The translations under genes were made by a program, and so were the position numbers. The notes beneath the pieces are model-generated. The model made no database searches. It was not told the origin of the DNA and was given only the letters and a program-made list of their open reading frames with translations. A stretch of DNA of 64,000 nt. Source: Pascua guehoae (taxonomy: Eukaryota; Basidiomycota; Tremellomycetes; Trichosporonales; Trichosporonaceae). This document shows positions 1 to 9,793 of the stretch, piece by piece; the first letter of the stretch is position 1, and every line of letters starts with the position of its first letter. The stretch spans positions 1,282,319 through 1,346,318 of the forward strand of contig BCJX01000007.1 in NCBI GenBank assembly GCA_001600415.1. Reading direction: 5' to 3'.

Positions 1-456
1 GTCGCTTATCTATCTTGCTGTTTGACCGCGGAACATGTGGGGCGTGTTGCTTGTACGCGTCACTGGGGTTAAGTGGCCCTGAGTCGAGCTCGGCTTACCT
101 TGTACATGTCGATTTTTTTTGAAGGCGAACGCCGCCAAGGCCAAAAGGGACGATAGAAATTGAGCTGGGAATGTTTGTGAGATTTACGGAGAACTGGGAC
201 GGAGAATGATGACAGGTAGCTCACAAACGAAGCCACAAAATACAAGACCGGGTAAGCGTTGCCAAAACAAGACAAGTGTCTTGTGAAGAAAAGTCCGCCT
301 TAGCCTGAGACATCAGCAACAGGGTTGGGTTACTGTTGTGGAGAAACTCACAATTGGAGGACAGGGGTTGTTGAGCGCGTTGACCTGGACGTCTGCAGAG
401 AATCGGCCATGAAAGTCTGGTGGGCAATGACATCATGAACAAATTGGCCGGGGGCG

Positions 457-813
457 TCATGGACGTTGAGTACGAGGGTGGCCGGGCTCGGCGACAAGGT
501 CGTTGCCGAGGAGCTCTCGAATGTCCCGAAGCATCTGGTCGTGGTCTTCGAGGAGCTCCTGGATGTCGTTGATCACTTCCACAAGGCCTTCATGGCCATC
601 ATGGCCAAAGTAGTCGTCGATAATGTTGTCCAGAATGGTGGCGGCGGTGGGATCGGCCACGGGTCCGAAGTCATAGGGTCGGACGTGAGGACGGCGGCGG
701 AGGAGGGTTGTTTGCGACTTTGCGTCAGTGAAAGTTGTAACTCGGCTCAGACCTTCAGTCCATTCGGGGAGGAGGTGGGTGTCATAGGGGTCGGGGCGGA
801 CGTGCCAGTGCAT
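457..813 (-). pseudogene. Acidic hypothetical exon or gene relic
   Basis: This minus-strand open frame starts at an ATG (codon at 813-811) and encodes about 118 residues. Its second half is an acidic amphipathic helix series, with pieces such as ILDNIIDDYF and VINDIQELLEDHDQMLRDI. The style matches the acidic helical exons of the minus-strand gene at 9794-11229 (for example DEVLALALDVLQELDEDND). I therefore read it as a surviving downstream exon of a decayed member of the same family. I do not recognise a known domain. No upstream H2A-like exon or clear promoter module is visible at 820-1160, so it may be inactive. It could also be an independent small acidic protein. Confidence 0.3.
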
Positions 814-1045
814 GTCGCGCACAAAGTCAGTGGCTTAGTTCCACCGTCGGGGATGGCGGAGAATGATATGAAAAGAGGTCACCGAACCAGTCGAGGGTCG
901 GGGGATCAAGGTTCTGGATCGGGCCGTCTTCGGGAGGGTGTTCGCTGCAAACATTGCCGCGGGGCTCAAGATTGAATTAGACCTTCGGGCTATCGTTACC
1001 GACTGTGGGACTCTGAAGGCCGACCTCATCAAGTGCCTGTTAGAT

Positions 1046-1140
1046 CTGAGATTATAGAAGCCTCGCCGTCTTGGGGATTGGCGGCCCCACGCCCCGCCGT
1101 CGGCCTCTAAATTGTCCTCATCTCTAATTCTTAAATAGCC
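1046..1140 (+). repeat. Inverted-repeat arm 1 (partner near 2221-2312)
   Basis: The stretch starting GTTAGATCTGAGATTATAG and ending near TCCTCATCTCTAATT matches, with point changes and small gaps, the reverse complement of 2221-2312. Both include a GGCCTCTA-A-ATT..CATCTCTA block. The arms are about 1.1 kb apart and flank the H2B-like relic at 1166-1489 and the first promoter module. Confidence 0.6.
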
Positions 1141-1165
1141 TGTCTCGCGCGATCGTATCCCTCTC

Positions 1166-1489
1166 ATGCAACGTCGTCTACAACAGTATCAAGCCCACCT
1201 GACGGTGGACTTGCGCGCCGTCGTGTGTGCCAAGTTTTTCCTTCGCCAGCTCCCACAAGAACTTTGGAATCCTGGATTTCTAATGGACATTAACGACAAG
1301 AGGATTGGCCACATTATCAGTTGACGTCTTCTGGATGCTGAGCACATTCTGGCCCCCGACCCTGTTGGTGCTCCCACTGCCCCAACCAAGCAGGATGGTC
1401 ACAATTCAAACAACGCCTGGGAGACAGCCAATGTCGTCCCCTGGCTTCCCCCCCCTAGTCCCCACAGCCTCGTTTATTCCTCCGGCTGA
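1166..1489 (+). pseudogene. H2B-like family relic with an internal stop
   Basis: The frame begins at ATG 1166 and reads 52 codons to a TGA at 1322-1324, then stays open in the same frame to a second TGA at 1487-1489. Residues such as LTVDLRAVVCAKFFLRQLPQ, followed by NPGFLMDINDKRIGHII, align along their length with the helical core of the plus-strand genes at 2954 and 4617 (TIDFTASQRAKLFLTTLLDA; LPGFAIHDNSMARL). After the stop the frame becomes Pro/Ala/Asn-rich (APDPVGAPTAPTKQ), like the linker that follows the core in the intact genes. I read it as a member inactivated by one nonsense change. A recoded or spliced-out stop cannot be excluded. Confidence 0.5.
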
Positions 1490-1972
1490 CGGCTAACTCC
1501 TTCCCAAGAGAAACGCTAGCATCGCTGGCCACTGCTTTTCGTCACGTGCGACCATTTCTACGCTCTCTGTTGCAAGGACAGGTACGACGAGGTTCGGCAA
1601 CTGCTTGTTCTGGAGATTGCTCGCCATTAATTGCGCAGATGGTCACAGTGAGTATCATGGGTCAGTAGTTTTAGTGGAAGAAAACAAGAGTAGCAAGGAG
1701 AAACTCGAAGCTTTCTGTGAGGCGCGCAGGGATGAGGTCAATGACGCGGATACGGACCGCCCCCAAGACCTGCCGGATGGAATGGAGTTGGCGCACCATG
1801 GGCGCTGCCTCGTCCGACACCGGGGCCTGGCGTGACACCAACACCCCTGGACAACGCTACCCTTACCCTCGTCCTCGAGGGAAAGCGGATCCAGAACGCC
1901 ACCAGCACGCGCACCGCCCCAAGACCAACATGCAAGTGCACTACACAATCCACCATGCACGACAATCTTGAC

Positions 1973-2117
1973 AAAGTGGCACTTTGCCACTCTCGCATCC
2001 ACTTGACACATAGCGACCACGTCAGCCTGCTGTCTATACTGCCGCTCCCTAGTTGGATATAACACTCATGTCCCTCTAAAGTATTCATGCATCGCTTCTT
2101 CTCTCATCTCAACAAAT
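1973..2117 (+). promoter_or_regulatory. Shared promoter module, copy 1
   Basis: The module runs in order: a dyad GTGGCACTTTGCCAC; CTCGCATCC; a CTGTCTATACTGCCGCTCCC block; a TATA-like GATATAA at about 2055-2061; CTCATGTCCCTCTAAAG; and the leader ATGCATCGCTTCTTCTCTC. The same order recurs at 2486-2640 (+), 11240-11387 (-) and 12184-12326 (-). What follows this copy is only a short frame of about 50 codons made of repeat sequence (2087-2240), so its gene appears to have been lost. Confidence 0.6.
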
Positions 2118-2220
2118 CTCATGGCGGCCCCTACATTTTCCTGCATTTCCTGTACGATACCGTGCGGAGCGATCAAGCTCAAACGTGGCAGTCTCAATAC
2201 TTTCTGGTCACACATGTACT

Positions 2221-2312
2221 AGAGATGCGGAAAATCTAGAGGCCGCCGGCTGCCCGTGGCGCCGCCACTCGGCGAGACGGCGAGGCCCAGCGCCTCTATA
2301 ATCTCAGATTTA
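2221..2312 (-). repeat. Inverted-repeat arm 2 (partner at 1046-1140)
   Basis: The reverse complement of this stretch begins GTTAAATCTGAGATTATAG and ends near TTTTCCGCATCTCTAGT, pairing with 1046-1140. It lies between promoter copies 1 and 2. The flanking 2313-2410 reads on the minus strand as a short open frame (MQHSRWAVCTASTRLESVAS) of unknown meaning. Confidence 0.6.
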
Positions 2313-2485
2313 ACAGAGGCGACGCTCTCGAGTCTTGTGGACGCTGTACACACTGCCCATCGCGAGTGCTGCATCACCAAGTCGGTGCTCGAGGCTGTCA
2401 ACTCGCAGGTTAGGACCACTAAGTTATAGGTCGGCACCGCCAACTCCTGGATCGGCCGCTTGAGGATCCTCGGAAGGTCTTTCTG

Positions 2486-2640
2486 AAAAGTGGCACTTCT
2501 GCCACCCTCGCATCCGCCACATATTGACCAAAGCGTCGGCCTTCTGTCCATACCGCCACTCCCTAGACCGCCGCTCCCCGGTTGTATAAAACACTTGTGT
2601 CCCTCTAGATATTTATACATCGCTTCTTCTCTCATCTTGA
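2486..2640 (+). promoter_or_regulatory. Shared promoter module, copy 2, upstream of the H2B-like gene at 2954
   Basis: It contains the dyad GTGGCACTTCTGCCAC, the CCCTCGCATCCGCCACATA block, GACCAAAGCGTCGGCCTT, a TATAAA at about 2584-2589, TTGTGTCCCTCTAGA and the leader CATCGCTTCTTCTCTCATC. It is closest to copy 3 at 11240-11387. The ATG found in the leader of copy 1 is ATA here, so the leader is most simply 5' UTR. The CDS ATG is 310 nt further on. Confidence 0.65.
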
Positions 2641-2953
2641 CACTTTCTTCGCCAAGCCCATTACCCCTATCAAGTGTTGTAATAGAGACAGCCTGGTGGC
2701 TGCTCTGCCACGCGCAGCACCACGCCCGGCGCGCGCTGCCGCGTAGCCTCTTAAAGGCAGACCTTGTATCTCCGCTGCTCTATTCTCAAGTTTTTACATC
2801 ATCTACAACATCAAGGAGCCCCCCAGCCCCCCCACCAGCCGACCTCCTTGGAACCTTGGGGGGTTCACACTCATCCACCCATCCATCCGCCCCTCGCCAT
2901 CACTATCAACCCCTCGTCGCCTTTTCGAGTTCGCAAACTCTAAGAAGACAACC

Positions 2954-3918
2954 ATGGACTCCTTCCACTCGGCCCAGATAAACGCTGCAAAGAACTGCGC
3001 GGTGGTGATCTTCTGGCTCGCTTTCGCAGCCACCACTGCGGCGGCTCTCAAGATTGACGCCCGGATCAGTCTTCCCCCAGTTCTTGCCGACTATGCACGT
3101 CTCAAATCGCACGACCTTCTGGACTTCAGTATTGCTGCCCAAGCAATCCTCTTCGCCAAGCACATCATTGGCCAGATTGTCAACGAGCTTTCGTTGCCCG
3201 GGTTTGCCATCCACGACAACTCGATGGCAAGGCTTTCGGAGAAGGTCGGTCACATCCTCGTTCCAAGCCAGCCCTACCAACCCGGCTCCAGCCATCCTCG
3301 CCCCTCTCCCTCCCGTCCCCACTCCCCCTCCCGTCCCCACTCTCCCCCCGGTCCCCACTCGGCGGCCTTACCCACCGCCCTCGCCCGACTGTGGTTCGCC
3401 CTGCACAGATCATGCAGGCGAAGAAGGCCACGGTTCTCAGCCCTGTCCTGCTCATGCAGGCAAAGAAGGCCAAGGTTGCCCGCCCCGTCCTCCTCAACAT
3501 TGACCGTGGTCGAGTCGACTCCCCCAAGCGTGAGTCCATTGATCATCAGAAAGCGCCAGTACACTAACTCTCAAGCAACCATGGACGAGGCCAAGTGCCT
3601 GTCCGATATCGAGGCAAGCCAGGCGTCCGGCGAGGCGTTGCTCAGCACCGTCCGTCGGCACTCCGTGTTGGGCCAGGCCATCCGTGGCAAGCTCCGTCGT
3701 CCCCGTAGGTCTCTGATGACGAGACACGGTCAGCCACTAATGCTCCAGCTACGTCGACCTCGTTTCGTGCCCGCCTGCCTGCCGCCAAGACCCTCTCCAA
3801 GACCATCGCCCGTGGCAAGGCATTCTTCCGCTCGTGGCGTGGCAAGAACCCTCGTGGTAGTGGTAAGTCTACGGGACCGACTATGTCATCCACTAACTCC
3901 TCAGGCGCGCCCGACTAG
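2954..3918 (+). CDS. H2B-like histone-fold family protein with a basic C-terminal tail
   Basis: Five exons (2954-3244, 3292-3529, 3576-3704, 3749-3862, 3905-3918) join in frame to 261 residues; the last exon is only 14 nt. The N-terminal ~95 residues are helical: VVIFWLAFA, then VLADYARLKSHDLLDF, then AQAILFAKHIIGQIVNEL and a loop plus short helix. Spacing resembles the alpha1-alpha2-alpha3 of histone H2B. The rest is Pro-rich, then Lys/Arg-rich, with a duplicated KKA-V-PVLL motif (MQAKKATVLSPVL / MQAKKAKVARPVL) and a basic end (AKTLSKTIARGKAFFRSWRG). The first donor is gtcggt, which is weak. Promoter module copy 2 lies upstream. The protein is homologous to the product of 4617-5627. The histone-like reading is inference from pattern only; it could be an unrelated small helical chromatin or DNA-binding family. 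Confidence 0.6.
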
Positions 3919-4210
3919 ATAGACCTCACAACCAAGTTTGGTTCTCTTGATACCCGAGTTTACCAGCGACATACACGTTTCGCAAACATACCCTGATACA
4001 AGACCAAGATACCCAACACCTTCACGACACATATACCCGGCAAGATACCCAGATTTGGAAACGGGCCACTCATGTACAACAGTGTAATACAAAACGGAAA
4101 ATGTGAGTTTGCATTACGTGTCTGGCTCATGTTCTTCATTGACTGACATGTTTAGAAATACGAACGACAAAAGAAAATACTCGTAGGCGTTCCCAGTTGG
4201 CGGTCTTGAG

Positions 4211-4610
4211 TCTACAGAACCCACTATGTCATCCACTAACTCCGCAGGCGCCCCGCATTGAATACAAGCTCGTGTAAGCTCTCACGAACTACGCCACAAT
4301 CAAGTGCCGACAGACCGTCCACTTTTCGAAGAAAGACGCCCAGCTCAAGCTCGTGCCTGCTCCGAGGAATTATGCCTGGTTGAAGTGCCTGCACACGGTC
4401 GACTTCACCGCCTTCCACCGCGCCAAACTCTACCTCATGACTCTCCTCGACGCGCTCTGCCGTGAGCTGGCCAACGGCACCTTTACCGTGTCGTACGATT
4501 GCCACGTAGAGCTTGCTGTCAAGACGGCGCTTTATTCCTCTCGGAGTCCTGGCCTCGCTGATTCGCTCGGTGATGTTCGCCGTCGATGTCCGACATCTCT
4601 TCTTCGCCGG
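4211..4610 (+). pseudogene. Chimeric relic of the H2B-like family
   Basis: The left end (about 4211-4255) copies the last intron and micro-exon of the gene at 2954, including ATGTCATCCACTAACTCC followed by a degenerate GCGCCCCGCATTGA terminal exon. Fused directly to it are pieces of the H2B-like core. A first KLV-(stop)-ALTNYATIKCRQTV copy carries a TAA. A second, longer copy (LVPAPRNYAWLKCLHTVDF onward to ELAVKTALYSS) then runs to about 4600. The core is clearly related to the intact gene immediately downstream but lacks its own start and promoter. It looks like the product of an unequal exchange between neighbouring family members. Confidence 0.55.
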
Positions 4611-4616
4611 AGAGCG

Positions 4617-5627
4617 ATGACAGCCCCATCCCCATCCCATCCCCTCCTCATCGCGCTCCTCATCGCGTTGGCCACTTCACCAACTTCCTCCCCTCGCCGC
4701 TCTCAAGATGAACACGTCCAACCCGCCGTCGCCCACGACGTCGTGTCGGTCCTGCTCTTTTTTGCCTTCGCCAATGAAGGCTTCGTGGACCCCAGAAAGA
4801 AAAAGGACGCGCAAGACAAGCTCGTGCCGGCTCTCGCGGACTACGCGCAGATCAAGTGCCGCCAGACTATCGACTTTACCGCTTCCCAGCGTGCAAAACT
4901 CTTCCTGACAACTCTCCTCGACGCGCTGTGCCGTGAGCTCGCCAAAGGCACCTTTGTCGTGTCGTACGATTGCGGCGTGGAGCTTGTTGTGAAGACAGCT
5001 CTTTACCTTGCTCAGGGCCCTGGCGTCGCGGATTCGCTCGACGACGATGCTTCCAACGAAGCATCGTCGAGTGGCTCCGACGGTTCTTCGTCGGTTTCGG
5101 ACATCTCTTCGTCAGAGAACAGTGACGACACCCCCATCCCCATCCCCCCGTCCTTTGGGGGTGAGCGCGTCAAGCGCCGCCGTCGCGTCACCGTCTTCCG
5201 CCCCGCCGCCGTTACCCACGCGACGCTGGCTCAAGTCGCCACCGCAACCATCCTCAACACGGCGCCCGCTCAGGTCGCCACTGCCACCACCATCACCACG
5301 GCCTCCGTCCAGGACCAGCGTGAGTCAGCTCATCTTCAGGAATAATCAGGTAATTTCCTCTCTAGCTCCCGAGCTCGATGAGCAGACGTTTGTCGGAAAC
5401 CTTGTCTTGCCGGTGCCGCGCGCCTCAATCCCCTTCGTCGTGGGTGTAAGTTGACCTACTTCACATATGTTCAGCAGACTAACGCTCCAGCGATCTGTGC
5501 CTTTGCCGGTCGTGTCGCTGGCCTCCAGGGTGCCGGCGCCGCCTTCATCAACATCGGCCCTCGTGTTGGTAAGTCTAGTCGATATCGGGGTGTTTCACCC
5601 ACTAACTCCTCAGCGGTTCCCGACTAA
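4617..5627 (+). CDS. H2B-like histone-fold family protein with an acidic/Ser linker
   Basis: Four exons (4617-5319, 5366-5443, 5491-5568, 5614-5627) join in frame to 290 residues. The core DKLVPALADYAQIKCRQTID, FTASQRAKLFLTTLLDALCR and YDCGVELVVKTALYLAQG has the helix and loop order of histone H2B alpha1 to alpha3. It is followed by a Ser/Asp-rich acidic stretch (SSGSDGSSSVSDISSSENSD), a KRRRR patch, an AQVATAT repeat and a hydrophobic C-terminal exon. The last exon is a 14-nt micro-exon giving a -PD end, as in the gene at 2954. The start at 4617 is the nearest in-frame ATG before the core; an upstream start would run into the relic. No promoter module copy is recognisable in front. Function is unknown. 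Confidence 0.6.
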
Positions 5628-6486
5628 GGGCCTCGACCCCCTCTTCCCGTTTGTCTCGACATACACGATTCCCCTTTTCCGTTTCGATACCCGTCAGTGT
5701 GAATACCCGGCGTGGCTCGGAGTCTGGTCTCAGGTTTAGAGTGAGTTATCGGGTCTTGATCGGGTATGCTAGTCAGTGGCTGACATTTCTAGAGTTGTCG
5801 ACTGTCGACGGAAAGGGTTGCGAGGCGCAACAACACCTGCGAGTCACCCCGCTTTCCGTTCCACGTGCTCACATACTCAGCTGAAGCCCAAGAGCGAGCC
5901 TCGTACCGGGTGAAGTTTGCGTTGGTGACCCAATGCCTGGAAGAAGACGACTTACAGCAACCCGAGTCAAGTATACCCTTTATGCATTCGTTTTAAAAGG
6001 AGATCGCAGACTCGGCCGATTGGCTTCATGAACATGTCTGGAACGCGGCTGAGAGCGGTTAGTATATAACGAACCTGGCCATAGTATCACTGGGTATGAG
6101 CCCCCGCTGTAGTGAGAGAAATTATTCCCCCGCACCAGGTTGTAAGGAGGGTGAGCCACAGAATAACTGCTCTCACACTTGCTAACGACGTAGCTCGTTT
6201 ACACACATCCAAGTTTCTCATCTGGATTGCACCCTAGCTCCAGCACAATCACCGCCGGAACTCGGGCCGCAGCCAAGCAGAATACCCTTCATACACCGCG
6301 GAGCAGGGCATTCCAACTTACAGTAGAAACCCATATGATAATAATATTCCAAAATAATGTTCCCGGCACTGATCGTGGCGAGTACTTCAGTGACTCAATA
6401 GCTTTTGATATAGGTCGTGGTTTTGAGCTGGAGGGCTTCGGATAAGTTCCTAAGAGTATCGGGGTGATCTTCATCCGCTCACATTA
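5628..6486. other. No gene seen; probable 3' UTR with an intron
   Basis: The first ~190 nt resembles the sequence after the stop of the gene at 2954 (shared CTCGACATACACG-type text). Both contain a gtgagt...tgacattt.tag intron-like segment, suggesting a conserved spliced 3' UTR. I see no coding signal in the remainder. Confidence 0.35.
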
Positions 6487-6912
6487 TCATAGCGTCTGAG
6501 CCTCAGCAACCATTGAAGTCTGCCCCAAACTGTGCATGCCTAGGCCCAAGAGAAGTAAGCGACGACTCCAGAACCAGAGTGGCCATTGTCTTGCCACCCT
6601 TCGCCATCTCAGGGCCAACGCCGAGAGAACCACAGCCTGGTGGTCGTCATGAGGAACGTACACGTTGTGAGTGAGCTCGGTAATGGCCTCGTTCATGAGC
6701 GACGTAATGAAGAGGCTGATAGCGACGAAGGACGAGTAATCGACGATATCAATGCCGCCGAAAAGAGCGTAGCGGGCGATCGGGTACCGGAGGTACTTCA
6801 GGCAGTTGGACACGTCCTTCTCCTCCTTACCGCTTGGTCCGAATGCGTGGAAGATGGCCTCGACCAGGCGGTCGAAGTCGCCGCGTGGCGCCTTACGGCC
6901 GACCTTGGCCAT
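6487..6912 (-). CDS. H2A-like histone-fold family protein
   Basis: The ATG at 6912 opens MAKVGRKAPRGDFDRLVEAI, which aligns with the start of the minus-strand protein at 11229 (RGDKDRLAEAVYDAFG). Next come YLRYPIARYALF, comparable to the FPVGRVHRLL of histone H2A, and a long hydrophobic helix (VAISLFITSLMNEAITEL) with a loop and a second helix, as in H2A alpha2-alpha3. The C-terminus diverges into an Arg/Trp/Leu-rich stretch. A one-base frame change near 6610 would instead give EMAKGGKTMATLVLESSL, so the last 45 residues are uncertain, either from a frameshift or a missed intron. The open frame also extends upstream to 7050, but family alignment favours 6912. Total about 141 residues. Confidence 0.5.
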   Translation of the reverse strand: MAKVGRKAPRGDFDRLVEAIFHAFGPSGKEEKDVSNCLKYLRYPIARYALFGGIDIVDYSSFVAISLFITSLMNEAITELTHNVYVPHDDHQAVVLSALALRWRRVARQWPLWFWSRRLLLLGLGMHSLGQTSMVAEAQTL

Positions 6913-7286
6913 GGCGGAGACGAGGCGGGAAAATGTGCCAAAGGAAGGGAGAGGTGGAGCTGAAGGTCGAGCTGGGAGGGGAAGGGTTCCAGTGTGACGC
7001 TCGAAGGAAGGCGTTGCAAAAGGTAATGAGGACGATACTGTTCTCAACAAGAGGGTTGGGGGAGAGAGGAGGGGGAGGGGGAGGCGATGAGACGAGCCTG
7101 TAGCCTAGAGGGCATTTGTCGTCGATATCATCGCAGTCCTCGAACTCAGAAAAAAAAATACAACGTTGCCAGCTGGTCGCCTGTGAACTAGTTATCGAGG
7201 TCAGCTTTCTTCATTGCCATGAGCTCACCGGTGAGGCCGCACAGGACAGGGAAAGGAGGGCGAACCATGAAGTCGGGACACGCGCG

Positions 7287-7538
7287 CTAGAAGTATTCCC
7301 GAGGCGCAGCGTCCACTTGAGACCAGCCCTTGGGCTGGATACCGAAAGAAACAAGGTCGGTGAAGAACGGGTGGACAAGGTCGGTGAAGAACGGGTGGAC
7401 GTCCTTGGGACGGTTGTTTCCCTTCGAGATTTTGACGACTTGCTGACCTGCCTTGTCGGAAAAGGCAATGCGGTCATGGTTGTCCATGTAGATCACGCCC
7501 TGGAGCTGCTCCCAGGGTCTCGTCAACAGTGTCTTCAA
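7287..7538 (-). pseudogene. Truncated H2A-like family relic with an 8-residue duplication
   Basis: Only the C-terminal half of the H2A-like family survives. QQVVKISKGNNRPKDVHPFF and FGIQPKGWSQ match LILKITKGDMPPNAAYPFL and TPTPKGWSK of the gene at 9794-11229. No in-frame ATG precedes it, and the alpha1/alpha2 region is missing or unreadable. A 24-bp direct duplication at about 7361-7408 doubles the octapeptide HPFFTDLV without breaking the frame. A degenerate promoter module lies about 160 bp upstream (7698-7800). The frame ends at a stop near 7287. Confidence 0.5.
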
Positions 7539-7697
7539 GAAAACACGAAGCGGGAGGGAGATCGAGCTTGTTCATGCATCGATCTCAATTTAGTCCGCAA
7601 AGTTGCCTTGGGCTGCCTCAAGTAGGCCCACGGGGAAGCGGTCCTAGTCGGTCTTGATGTCAGGGGAGGGTATGGTGAACTGGGGAAGTTGTGTGGG

Positions 7698-7800
7698 GAT
7701 GAGAGAAGAAGCAATGGATGGATGTCCTAGAGGAACACAACTATTAAATATAGCCAACGAGTGGCCGCATGGACAATGGTCAGACGATGTGTCTTATCAT
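7698..7800 (-). promoter_or_regulatory. Degenerate shared promoter module, copy 5
   Basis: Read on the minus strand it has TATATTTAATAGTTGTGTTC, then CTCTAGGACATCCATCCA and the leader TTGCTTCTTCTCTCATCCC. These are the TATA-to-leader half of the module in the right order. The distal dyad is not recognisable. Confidence 0.4.
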
Positions 7801-9793
7801 AGTAGACGCGACGATAGAAGCATTCCACTGTGACGTAAAGAGCACTGTCGGGAGACGGTAGAGGCACGTTTTAGCTATCCTGGCATGTTACTTAGTGGAT
7901 GGATGACGTTGCATCGCCAAAGGGGAATCAGCAGCAGTGCAAGAGGCAGCAGTAGCTCTGACCGGGACAACCGTTAAATGAATGCAAGAAATCAGGCTGA
8001 CGCGGTGGCTGATGTCATGTTGCTCATTATTCCTTCATGACCGCAGTTCAAATCCAGCATCGACAGAGCCCATGACATATTAATGCATCCTTCAAGAGTT
8101 TGGAGACACTGAAGGCTGCGGTGTGAATAGCAAAGCTTAGCACCTGGGGAGGACAAAAACTAGGGAGGAGAAAAACCATGGTGCTAGTTCTTGGCCGGGG
8201 GTTGTTGCAGTGATTCTTCAAACCACTATTGGATTATGACCCTCCGAGTGGATACGCCACTTTGGACAACACGGCACTCGAAAATCACTGCCTGCCACAT
8301 GGGCGCTGATCTGTGGCTTTACATCAAAGTCGTCGCTGAATGATTCACCAATGTCAGTTTCTCCCACACTCTCAATCTACAAGTGTGCTCTAGCCACTAG
8401 CAGATGTCGCGAGGGCCGCACTCACAAGCCCATTACGAGCGCGGGCACGTTGGCATGCTGGGTTGTCGTGCTACTCCGCCCGCAATCTGACATGCACACC
8501 CTGTTCTTGTTGGATAACCGCTGTACAAAAGGGAATCGGTTAGCCAAGTGTTGCCCCTTCCAACAGCTCTTGCATCAGCAAAATTGGTCATTCTGAACGT
8601 CTCGCTAATGCCTTCTTCCGTTCACCAGGCCCCCATGTCGTCTGGGCTGTCTACCGGCCAATCCACACGTAGGTCACGGCGATATTCTTGACGACTGGCT
8701 TGGATGCAAGGACAACTTACAACAGTCGGGTGCACACCGCGCAGACAATGTCGGGGCCAGATGCGTGGACTTCGACGCCCGCGCTGGGGCCAAATGCAAT
8801 GCGGACATCACACTATCAATGCCGTGTGGTTGCCGTCGTACGTAGTTGCACTGGATTTTGGCTAAACGAGATCCAGCGTGGAAGGACGTGATTGCGCCAT
8901 TCACCTCGTACATGGCGTCGTACATGGAGCGGGCAATGTGAATGGAATTTTTGCGATGTACGTTTTTAGGAACGTTAGGGCTCCATGCGGCGGATACGCT
9001 GCTTCTGGGCATGTGAATGTGTACCTAGCACGAGCGTGAGGGGTGGCACTTTGTGACGCTCCTCGTCAAAGGCAGCTCTGCTTGGAACAACGATAATTCG
9101 CTCATGGGTATATCAACCCCAGGGGCGAAAGGGCAACCAAGGAGTAGAGTAGAAAACGCACTTCGACCCAGAATGGTCACTCTAGTGCCTTAGAAGCTTG
9201 CACCGTTAGTGCAAGTGCATCGTGACATCATTCACCATCGCAGTGACTTGGTCAAAAGGGTTCAATTCAACCTAAGACGCTCTCACACCCCACCCTTCTA
9301 TGTCTCCTGGTCGGTGTTCCAAGCCCACTGTCGGGTATATGATGCATATTTCGTGTCTGGATATGCTCGCCTACACGCCTGGGTATATATATATATATCA
9401 ATTGCCACTCTTCGGTCTCCATTGTCCGTTCGGCAGTTACTCAGACGCGTAGGGAAGCTAAGGGTCGTAAGGAGCTGAGACAAACCCCGAGTCGAATTCG
9501 ACTCGGTACGATGGTTTGCCCCAACCCCCTTGACCCCAGCTACCATACGCTTCCGAGTGCTCTGTCCACGGTATGCTACGCTGTGAGAACCAGAGAAATG
9601 TAAGACCCAACTGAGAGACTGGACTCACGATCGTGTATGATTTTTTGACCTGGAAGAGGATGGCACGTTGAGGACATTAATGATGAAAACAAACTTAAAG
9701 AAGAAGAAAAGAATGCAAAACAATCTTGAAGTCTCGTCCGGCGGCTAGTTGTCGTTTTCGGAGCGAGACAATTGGTTGGCATCGAGCTTAGAG
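7801..9793. other. No gene seen; contains a 20-bp perfect palindrome
   Basis: I found no coding frame with homology, no tRNA and no transposon ends in these 2 kb. A minus-strand frame at 8674-9012 is open for 112 codons but has no recognisable features. Positions 9487-9506 read CCGAGTCGAATTCGACTCGG, a perfect dyad. A short TA microsatellite lies at about 9385-9398, and a half-copy of the promoter dyad (GTGGCACTTTGTGAC) at about 9044-9058. Confidence 0.4.

Noticed and set aside
8030..8060. tRNA B-box-like AGTTCAAATCC
   Set aside because: No T-stem, acceptor or anticodon arms can be paired around it.
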